From the NCBI GenBank assembly GCA_003164095.1, contig PLRX01000128.1, positions 56,875-120,874 of the forward strand: a stretch of DNA of 64,000 bases. The letters run 5' to 3'. Under the pieces are notes generated by a model. That model was not told the origin of the DNA and searched no databases. It saw nothing but the letters and a program-made list of their open reading frames with translations. Made by a program: the position numbers and the translations under genes. Source of the DNA: Acidimicrobiaceae bacterium (GTDB lineage: Bacteria > Actinomycetota > Acidimicrobiia > Acidimicrobiales > RAAP-2). This document shows, one piece after another, positions 48,256 to 58,000 of the stretch. How positions within the stretch are numbered: the stretch's first letter is position 1; each line of letters begins with the position of its first letter.

Positions 48256-51087
48256 ATGCACCGAACGACAGGTCACCACCGCAGTCCGGCCGAGAGCCGG
48301 AGTGACGGGCTGGGTACAGCCCGAGTGACGCGCCGCGCCCTGATGGCGACGCGCCGTGGCGGCGACGACGGTGTGACCCTCATCGAGGTCCTGGTCGCCG
48401 GCGTCGTGCTGCTGATCGTGATGATCCCGATGGGCATCCTGTTGACCAACGTGTCCCAGGCCGCAGCGCAGGCCCGCCAGCACCAGGCCGCCCAGCAGCT
48501 CGCCGACTCCTGGATCCAGGTCCTGTCGAACTCGGGTCTCGGGCCCCCGATCTCCGGCGGTGCGATCCTCACCAACCAGCCCACGCTCCTGACCAGCGCA
48601 TACACGACGCAGGTGGGCACGCCCGCTCTTGCCGATGCAAACGGCCTGACGCAGAGCGAGGGTACGACCTTCAAGTCCACGGTCGACTACACGGAGAACC
48701 TCGTCAACGGGGTCGGCCAGTCCGACCTCTGCTCGGCCGGTACACCTCCCAGTCCGACGCATCCCGGCGTCATCCAGCTGCAGGTGACCGTCACGTGGGG
48801 CCACAGCTTCTCCAGCTCGCTCTCCGAGGTCACCGACATCGACTACCCGACGCCGGGCGTCCAGACCCAGGGCTTCGTCGCCATCACCATGTCGAACGTC
48901 CACGAGGACGACGTGCTCAGCAACTCGTACATCAAGCGGCTCGAAACCGTACCCGTCACACTCACCCAGACGTCGAGCTCACCCACCCTGCAACAGCCGC
49001 CCAACCTCTCCCCCAATCCGTACGTGCTCTACCCAGACCTCAACGGGTGCATCTTCGCCCAGGTGCCGGTGGGTCAGTACACCGTGTCGGCCGGACAGCC
49101 CGGGACGGTCTATCCCGGCTACACGGACACCCCCGTGCTCCCGAACTACTCCGGACCGCCGATCCAACCCGCATTCGTGAGCACCTCCAATCTGGCCACC
49201 GATACCCAGAGTGGCGAGCCGGTGACCGTCACGGCCATGACGGTCGTGCAGCTGGGCGGATTCGACGAGGGGATCAACGCCAACCTCACCTTCGCGGGCG
49301 CCTCCGCCGTCGACTCCGGCGTCGAGTGCCCCGGCGCCGCCAGCCTCACCTGCGTGACGACCGGAGACGGTTCCACCGGGGCGTCTGCGGCGTGGGGCGG
49401 GGCGAGCTCGTCCTGGACGTCGACCTCGCTGTCGAACGGGACGCACATCAACCAGGTCGACTGCACCAACGCCACCCCCGCCAAGTGCGTCGCCGTCGGC
49501 TACGTCGGTGGCAACGGCCTGGTCTACAGCACGACGTCCGATCTCGGCACCACCACCACCGACGCCACACCCGGCACCGTCACGGACATCACGCAGGTCA
49601 ACTGCCCCTCCTCTCAGGGCTGCTACGCCATCGGCACCACGGCGGGAGGCCCGGCACTACTCGCCGGAAGAGTCGGATCGGGCAGCGACATCTGGTCGGT
49701 CGTGACTCCTGCGATCCCCTTCACGGCGATCAACTCGATCGCCTGCCCCACCACGACGACCTGCGAGCTGAGCTACGCCACTGCTTCGGGCGCCGGGGTC
49801 CTCCGCCTCGACGGCGATCCGGCCACCCTCGCCGGCAACTCCGGATGGACGCCGACCGTCACGGTCGACAGCCTGCCGACCGGCAACATCGTGCAGTCGG
49901 TGGCCACCATCACCTGCCCGTCGTCGACCGAGTGCCTGGCCACCGCGAGCACCATCGCCAACAGCACTGCGAATAACACCATCGTCGAGGGGACCATTGC
50001 TGCGACCGGGCCGAGCTCGTGGGCGCCCGAGGCGACCTTCCCGACCGACGCCACCGCAGTGACCGGAATCTCCTGCGTCGGCACCAACTGCGTAGCCATC
50101 GGCAATGCCTCACCCAATTCCGTCGGCACCGCCGCCGTCTGGACCGGCGACCTGACCTCCACCCCCGACAACTGGGTCCAGTCGAACGGCATCCCGGCAT
50201 CGGTCGCCAACGTGAGCACCGTCTCCTGTGGACAGCCGGCATCGGGTGACTCGGCCGACTGCGTCATCTCGGCGGAGTCGGCCAGCGGAGCCGGATCGGG
50301 TCAGCTCCTCGTCGGTTCACTTACGGGTGGGAGTGTTGGGAGCTGGGCGTGGAACTACGCCGTTTCTCCTGCCGGAACCAACGTCGAGTACTACCTCGGC
50401 GTGGCGTGTGAGAACCCGCCATCGGCCAGCACATCCACGTGCGCGGCCGTGGGTGCGACCACGTCCGGACCGGTCGTCCTCGCATCGGGCACCGGACCGA
50501 AGGGCTCGTGGTCCGTCGAGACCCCGACGACGATCACCGGGGCGACCGTCAGCGGTATCCCGGTCCAGGTCGCACAGTGGTCGACGGCGGCGTGGACGCC
50601 CGTAGCGACGCAGACGTCGGGCGGCGCGACCTCGCTGTCACAGGTGCTCTATCCGCAACCGAACGGGTACTCGGTCTCGGCAGGCAATTGCTCCACAGAA
50701 GCGCAACCATCCGCGTCGGCGCTCACGGCGCTGCCCGGAGGAACAGCTTCCGCGACCATCCCCCTCGGGTTGCTGCCCCTCAAGCTCAACCTCCCTGGCG
50801 GTGCTCCCGACGTGGGCGCGACGTTGACGCTGACCGCTCCCGCCTGCCTCAGCCCTTATGAACCGCAGCTCACGTACAACATGCCGGTCAGCGACGCGAC
50901 GGGCGTGACCATGAACTCGGTCCCGTACGGGACCTACACGATTTCGGTCACCGGCGGTGGGACGGCGGTCACGCCGACGAACCTCACACTGATCGTCGGC
51001 CAGAACACCGTGAAGGTGGTTGACAGCATCAACGCAAGTAACAACACCACGACCTACCTTCCGGGCCTCGTCCAGGTGACGCTGTGA
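48256..51087 (+). CDS. Pseudopilin-like protein with large Cys-paired repeat domain
   Basis: 943 residues. A basic leader ends at GDDGVTLIEVLVAGVVLLIV, a class III prepilin signal: Gly before the cut, hydrophobic residue at +1, Glu at +5, then one hydrophobic helix. This would be cleaved by a prepilin peptidase (PilD type), not in the window. After a linker, the region of about 350-760 contains repeats of about 45 residues with a pattern C-x4-7-C-x-A-(V/I)-G or close variants (CTNATPAKCVAVG, CPSSQGCYAIG, CVGTNCVAIG), which suggests a disulfide-laced beta-propeller. The last 150 residues include small CnaB-like beta segments. ATG 48256 has GAAAGAG upstream. Its TGA overlaps the next start by GTGA. 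Confidence 0.8.
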   Translation: MHRTTGHHRSPAESRSDGLGTARVTRRALMATRRGGDDGVTLIEVLVAGVVLLIVMIPMGILLTNVSQAAAQARQHQAAQQLADSWIQVLSNSGLGPPISGGAILTNQPTLLTSAYTTQVGTPALADANGLTQSEGTTFKSTVDYTENLVNGVGQSDLCSAGTPPSPTHPGVIQLQVTVTWGHSFSSSLSEVTDIDYPTPGVQTQGFVAITMSNVHEDDVLSNSYIKRLETVPVTLTQTSSSPTLQQPPNLSPNPYVLYPDLNGCIFAQVPVGQYTVSAGQPGTVYPGYTDTPVLPNYSGPPIQPAFVSTSNLATDTQSGEPVTVTAMTVVQLGGFDEGINANLTFAGASAVDSGVECPGAASLTCVTTGDGSTGASAAWGGASSSWTSTSLSNGTHINQVDCTNATPAKCVAVGYVGGNGLVYSTTSDLGTTTTDATPGTVTDITQVNCPSSQGCYAIGTTAGGPALLAGRVGSGSDIWSVVTPAIPFTAINSIACPTTTTCELSYATASGAGVLRLDGDPATLAGNSGWTPTVTVDSLPTGNIVQSVATITCPSSTECLATASTIANSTANNTIVEGTIAATGPSSWAPEATFPTDATAVTGISCVGTNCVAIGNASPNSVGTAAVWTGDLTSTPDNWVQSNGIPASVANVSTVSCGQPASGDSADCVISAESASGAGSGQLLVGSLTGGSVGSWAWNYAVSPAGTNVEYYLGVACENPPSASTSTCAAVGATTSGPVVLASGTGPKGSWSVETPTTITGATVSGIPVQVAQWSTAAWTPVATQTSGGATSLSQVLYPQPNGYSVSAGNCSTEAQPSASALTALPGGTASATIPLGLLPLKLNLPGGAPDVGATLTLTAPACLSPYEPQLTYNMPVSDATGVTMNSVPYGTYTISVTGGGTAVTPTNLTLIVGQNTVKVVDSINASNNTTTYLPGLVQVTL

Positions 51088-52088
51088 TCACCGCATTCCG
51101 AAAGCGTGAGCGGAACGACGAGGGCATGACGATGGTCGAGTTGCTCATCACCTCCGCCGTCCTCGTGGTTCTCCTCGGCATGGTGCTCATGTCGATGAAC
51201 CTCATCGACTCGCTCGACTCGAGCGTGACCGCCCAGTACCAGGAGTTCGACCAGGTGATCCCGGCACTCGCACCTCTGCGGACACTCGTCGCCGCCGAGG
51301 TGGAGCCCGCACCGACCAACGCCGGCGTGCCGTTGCCGGCTACTCCGGACCCCAATGGAGCGCAGGCGCCGGCGCCGGGGTTCCAGTCCATCGGCAACTT
51401 CTCCGCCACATGGACCACCAACGTGGGGACCAACTACGACAACGTCGTCGGGGCGAGCAATTGCCCCGTCCTGTGCACGGCGGGGCCGGCCCAGGTGGTG
51501 GCCGGGGAGTACGACTCCAACGACAACCCGGTCGACTCGACGCCCACAGGGATCAACAACTCCACGTGCTCCACCACGAGTTCCTGCAGCTTTCAGGTGC
51601 GTCTGTACCTGCCCACGATGAGCCAATCGTCGCCCGGCACCTCTACTTGCCCGGTCCCGATCAACGGGACACCGAACGGGACGTGCCAGTACTCGAGCAC
51701 CTACCGAATGATCTCCAACATCCAGGACGTGGTCAACAATCCGTCCTCGGTCGACGGATCCGGAAACCCCCTGCACCCGATCTTCACCTACACCCTGGCT
51801 GACGCCACATCCGATGCCACGCTCGAGTTGACCCCGGCGATGGTGAACCAGCCCAACTCCGTGATCTCCGGTTCACAGCAGCTGAACACCTGCACCGGCA
51901 GCACCGGCCTGCTGTGCCCCCTGGACGACATCCAGAGCATCGCGATCCACCTCGTCGTCTCCAAGGCCGGCGCCGGCACCAACGGTGCGGTCGTGAACCA
52001 GATCATCGAGTACCGCCAGCCGCTCAGCGCCATCGCCGGCTGCTACGCGTACCAGTACTCCTCCCAGTGCGATCCCTACGAGGACTAG
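51084..52088 (+). CDS. Minor pseudopilin (PulJ/PilW-like)
   Basis: 334 residues. The N-terminus RNDEGMTMVELLITSAVLVV carries a class III prepilin cleavage site (G|MTMVE) and one hydrophobic helix, followed by an extended soluble domain rich in Asn, Thr, Pro and several Cys. The length and single helix fit a minor pseudopilin of a type IV pilus or type II-like secretion apparatus. The GTG start overlaps the previous stop (GTGA), and the giant FN3 gene begins 4 nt after this stop. The soluble part resembles nothing I can name. Confidence 0.78.
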   Translation: MITAFRKRERNDEGMTMVELLITSAVLVVLLGMVLMSMNLIDSLDSSVTAQYQEFDQVIPALAPLRTLVAAEVEPAPTNAGVPLPATPDPNGAQAPAPGFQSIGNFSATWTTNVGTNYDNVVGASNCPVLCTAGPAQVVAGEYDSNDNPVDSTPTGINNSTCSTTSSCSFQVRLYLPTMSQSSPGTSTCPVPINGTPNGTCQYSSTYRMISNIQDVVNNPSSVDGSGNPLHPIFTYTLADATSDATLELTPAMVNQPNSVISGSQQLNTCTGSTGLLCPLDDIQSIAIHLVVSKAGAGTNGAVVNQIIEYRQPLSAIAGCYAYQYSSQCDPYED

Positions 52089-52092
52089 GCGA

Positions 52093-55000
52093 ATGATGAC
52101 CGCGATGTCAGTACTGAGGAAGTACAGCCGGAAGGCAACGGTAACCAGGGCCATGCAGCGTCGCGGCGTCGGGTACTCCGACCTCGGTCAGACGGCGATC
52201 GTCGCCGTCCTGGCCCTCGTCCTGATCATCGGTGTGATCGGGGGGACGCTCGTCCTCACCGTCGTCCAGTCGACTCCTCTCCAGCAGACCGCATCCCTCG
52301 CCGACTACTCCAACCAGGCAGTCACGGCCGGCGAGAACGCCTACGTCACGGCGGTCAACGCCAACCCGGGCCTCGCCTACTGCAGCACCCAAACCGTCGG
52401 CACGGGCAAGTGCCTTGGCATCAACTACGGCGAGTGGACGCCCATCACCGGCACTGCCTCGACCGACACCGGTGCGGAGTACTACACGTACGGCAACCCG
52501 CAGCCGACGTTCGACCCGACGACGCACGAGCTCACCAACTTGGCGGTCGAGGTGGTCGGCGCGGCCAAGGACCCCCAGAGCTCCACCGGCTACATCTTCG
52601 CCCACAAGGTCCTCAACCTCGCGCCGAAGAACGGCTTCCTCTCCCACGTCTGGTGGTCCAACTATGAGTCCTACAGCCCGAACGGCGACTACTCGACCTG
52701 TGGCTACAACTGGAGTTCGGGCATCAACTACGACATCGACGGCAGCAATGCGAGCTGCAGCTCCCAGGTCTACTTCGGCCCCAACGACTACCTCTTCGGT
52801 CCGACGTTCACCAACGACTCCGTCTTCGTGAGTGGTGACGGGACGCAGGCGGGCTCGCCCTCGTTCGGCAATCCGAACGTCACTCCGCAGGTCGCGTCCT
52901 CAGTCGAGACCGCCGATCCGAATTGTCAGTTCGTCGACGACAACAACAGAGGCACCCAGAGCACGGACGGCATGAACAGTAACGGCACGGCCGCTGGCTA
53001 CTCCACCTGCGCCAACGCCTCCAAGGAGGTCTACCTCTTTGACCAGGCGAACAGCACGTACGGCAATCCGGTGGAGGCGCCGCCGTCCACCGACTCCCAG
53101 CTCGGGACCATCGCCAGCTACAACGGCTGCCTGTACTCCGGCCCGACACAGATCACCTTGAGCACCGATACATCGGGGGTCGGGCAGATGACGGTGGTCA
53201 GCCCCGACACCCCAGAGTCAGTCGTCAACGGCAACACACTCGACACCAACAACATCCTCACCAATACGAACAACTGCCCGAACAACGGCACCGCGCCGCT
53301 GCCTCTTAACGGTGTCGTCTTCGTCCAGAACGCCACCGCCGGCCAGGCCGTCACCGGAGCCAACCCGTTCGACGACTACGTGACCAACTCGGCCACCAAC
53401 CTGACGTCCTCCCCGGCGGCCCCGACGCCCAGCAACTCCGTGACGCTGACCGCCACCGTCACCTCCGCGGTCCAGCAGATCAGCAGCGGTGCCACCGTCG
53501 CCTTCAGCCAGACGACGAGCACCACGAGCTATTACCACACGACGACTTCGTCCGCCGTCATACCGGCCTGCTCGGCGGTCTCCAACTGGTCGGCCCCCGT
53601 GGCTGTCGGAAGCAATTGGCAGTCGACCGCGACCTGCACGACGACCGAGGCCAGCAACGGCACGGGTGCCTTCTCCGCCGCTTACAGCGGCGGCACCTAC
53701 GTGTCGGCGTCCCAGGGCAACCTCGGGCAGACCAACTCCTACTCCTCGACCGTCTCCTACGCCGCCAACTCGCAGACCACCGCCGGCGGCTGCACGGCCT
53801 GCTACTACGGCGAGACCGGCACACCGGACAGCGAGGGCGATGCCTTCGTCAACGGGAACCTCTCCGGCCAGCTCACCATCGGCACGGCCAATGACGTCAT
53901 CGTCGACGGCAACATCACCTACGAGGACTGCTCGGGACAGTGGGTCACCGGTCAGAGTGGCTCCAGTGCCCAGTCCGAAGGACTCTGCCCCTACGTCCCC
54001 GGTGGCACCAACGACTCCCTCGGCCTCATCGCCAATGAATACGTCGAGGTCAACCATCCGGTGACCTCGGGGAACTACGGCTCCGTACTTCCTGCATGCG
54101 CCGGGACCCCGGGCGCCCTCTGCGACCCCTCGGCCGGGACCGGCAACGTCTCGACCGGGACCGGTGGCATCACCATCGATGCCGCGATCCTCGCGCTCAC
54201 CCAGTCGTTCGTGGTCAACAACTACGGCACAGGTGGGGACGAAGGGCCCCTGTACGTGTACGGCTCGATCCAGCAGTTCGCCCGTGGTCCAGTGGGCACG
54301 TTCAGTGGGAACACGACGGCATCGGGCTACGTCAAGCACTACACGTGGGACCCGCTCCTCGATTTCCTGGCGCCTCCGAGCTACCTGGTGCCCACGACGC
54401 CATCGTGGGTCCTGACCTCCGTCACCGCCGACTCCAGCGCGGTGCCGACGACGTTCTGCCCGACCCTCCTGCCCGTCTACGGCTCCACGCAGTCGATCTC
54501 GCAGTACTGCGCCACGAACCCAGGCGCGCTCCCGGGCTACCCGAGCGTCACCGCTCCCGCGCCGCCGACGTCCGTGACCGCTACGGCGGGCATCGGGGGG
54601 TTCGCGACGGTCAGCTGGGTCGATCCCGCCAACCATGGATCGCCGATCATCCGGTACAACGTGAGCCCGATGCCGTCGTGCGGGACGTGCACTGGCACGA
54701 CGGTCACCGGTGCCACGGCCACGTCGGCGAGCATCGGCGGCCTCACCCCGGGGGTGAGCTATGTCTTCACGGTGACCGCCACCAATGGCAGCGGTACGAG
54801 CGACCCGTCATTGCCGTCCCCGTCGACGGCGACACCTGCCGTCCCCTATGCCCCGACCCAGGTGACCGCAGCCGGCAACGCCAACGACACGGTCACCGTC
54901 GGCTGGACCGACCCGGCATCACCCGGCTACCCGATCACCAAGTACACAGTCACACCGTCGCCGGCGTGCGGCAGCTGCACGGGCCTGGTCGTGACCAGTG

Positions 55001-58000
55001 CCACCGCTACCTCGACCACCATCTCCGGACTCAGCGTCGGTGGCACGTACACCTTCACCGTCACCGCCACGAACGCGGTTGGGACCGGCCCGTTGTCCCT
55101 GCCGTCCAACTCGGTGGTGGTGCCGACCACGCCGGGCGCACCTACCGGGGTGACCGCCACGTCGTTCGCCAACGGACAGTCCGTGGTTTCTTGGACCCCA
55201 CCCGGCTCGAACGGCGGTCTGCCGATCACCGGGTACAGAGTGACCTCTTCGTCAGGTATGACCTGCACGACCACCGGTAACACTTCGTGCACGGTGACCG
55301 GGCTCACCAACGGGATGTCGTATACCTTCACCGTGACGGCCACCAACGCCATCGGGACGGGTCCTGCTTCCGCTGCATCGGCCCCCGCCACGCCGGCGGC
55401 CTTGCCCGGCACCCCGACCATCGGCAGTGCCACGGCCAGCAACGGGTCGGCCATGGTGACGTTCAGCGCACCGGCAGCCAATGGTGGCGCCCCGGTTACC
55501 TCCTACACGGTGACCGCCACCGACACCACGACCACGGCCAACGGTGGCCAGACATCGACGGGGTCGGCCAGCCCCATCACCGTGACCGGGCTGACCAACG
55601 GGGACAGCTACACCTTCAAGGTCGCTGCGACCAACGGCGCCGGCACCGGCCCGTCGTCGGCTTCGTCGAACTCGGTCACCCCGATCGGCCCACCAGTGGC
55701 CCCGACCAACGTTGCCGCCACGTCGAACGCCAACACACAGTCGGTCGTCACGTGGGCGGCATCCGCGTCGACCGGCGGCTCGACAATCACCCACTACACC
55801 GTCACCTCGAATGGCGGTCAGACATGCACCACGGCCAACGGCACGACGACGACGTGCACCGTGACCGGTCTCACCAACGGGACCTCCTACACCTTCACCG
55901 TGACCGCCACGAACGCGGTCGGCACCAGCGCGGCCTCGGCTCCGTCGGCGCCAGCTATCCCGGCCACCGCCCCCGGGCCGCCCACCGGCGTCACCGCAGT
56001 GGGCGGGTACACCCAGGGCACCGTCTCCTGGACCGCGCCTGCCTCCAACGGCGGCGCTGCCATCACCGGGTACACCGTCATGTCGAGCCCAGGTGCCAAG
56101 ACCTGCACCACCAGCACCACGTCCTGCATCGTGACCGGACTGACCGACTTGACCAGCTACACCTTCACCGTGGTCGCCATCAACTCGGCGGGCACCAGTG
56201 CCTCCTCTGTGGCCTCCAATGCCGTCGTTCCGACGACCACCGTTCCCAATCCGCCCACAAATGTGACCGCCACGTCCTACGCCAACACACAGTCGGTCGT
56301 GAGCTGGACGGCACCTGCGTACACCGGTGGCGCCACGATCAACCAGTACATAGTCACTTCTAGTCCGGGTGCGAAGACCTGTACCACCGCCGCTACTTCG
56401 TGCACGGTAACCGGGCTCACCAACGGTGTTGCCTACACCTTCACGGTCACAGCAGCACACACGACCACGGCACCGACCGGGCCGTCTGCACCATCTGTTG
56501 CCTCAGCCTCTGCCACCCCGTCGACGGTGCCCCAGGCCCCCACTATCGGCTCGGCCAGCTACACCGCGGGCATCGCCTACGGCGCCAATCCGCAGGTGGC
56601 CGTCACGTGGACCGACCCCGCCAACAGCGGCGGCTCCGCCATCACCGGCTACACCGTGACCTCCAGCCCCGCGGGCGGGACCTGCACCGTCGCCGGTGCC
56701 ACGGCCACTGCCTGCACGATCACCAGCGGTCTGACCGCCGGCACGGCGTACACCTTCTCGGTCGTGGCCACCAATGGCTCCGGCACCAGCGCGGCCTCTG
56801 CCGCATCGGCCGCCATCGTCCCGGCGACGGTGCCCGGCACCCCGACGGCCGTCACGGCCACCTCCAACGTCAGCGGTCAGTCGGTGGTGTCCTGGACCGC
56901 ACCGGCATCGAATGGCGGACTGGCCATCACGGGGTACACCGTCACGTCGAGCGTCGGTCAGACCTGCACCACCACGGGCGCGACCACCTGCACGGTCACG
57001 GGCCTGACCAACGGCACGGCTTACACGTTCACGGTGACGGCCACCAGCCCCGCCGGCACCGGCGCCGCCTCGGCGGCCTCGAACCCGGCGACGCCCGGCG
57101 GGCCCCCGCAACCTCCGACCGGCGTCACGGCCACGACGGGGCAGAACGTTTCCTCGACGGTGTCATGGACCGCACCTACCGACAATGGCGGCTCGGTCAT
57201 CACCGGCTACACCGTCACCGCCAGCCCGGGCACAAGGACGTGCACCACCACAGGTGCCACCAGCTGCACCGTGACGGGCCTGACCAACGGCACCACGTAC
57301 ACATTCACAGTCACCGCCACCAACGCTGTCGGGACCAGCGCCGCCTCCGCCCCGTCGAACGCCATCACCCCGGCGAGCACGCCCGGTGCACCGACCGACG
57401 TCACCGCGACCAACGTGCCCGGTACTCCGTTCACCTCGACACCCCAGGTCATGGTCTCCTGGACAGCTCCGGTCGTGACCGGAGGCTCGGCCATCACGAG
57501 CTACACCGTGACGTCCAGCGGTGGTCACCCCTGTACGACCGGCAACGGGAACACGACCACGTGCACCTTCCTCGGTCTGACCGCCGGCACGAACTACACC
57601 TTCACCGTGATGGCCACCAACGTCGTTGGCACCGGACCGGCCTCTGCCCCGGTGAGCGCGACCGCGTCGACCGTCCCGGGCGCCCCGACCGGGGTGACGG
57701 CGACGTCGTTCGCCAACGCCCAGTCGGTGGTCACCTGGACGGCACCGGCCAGCAACGGCGGCTCATCCATCACCGGCTACACCGTGACCTCGAGCGGCGG
57801 TCAGACCTGCACCTCGACGTCGACGGCCCCGGCCACACCGGCCACGACCTGCACCGTGACGGGTCTCACCAACGGCACCGCCTACACCTTCACGGTGACG
57901 GCCACCAACGTGAACGGGACCGGGCCGGCCTCGGCCGCCTCGGCATCGGCCACACCGGCCACCACGCCGGGCGCCCCGACCGGGGTGGCGGGCACGTCCA

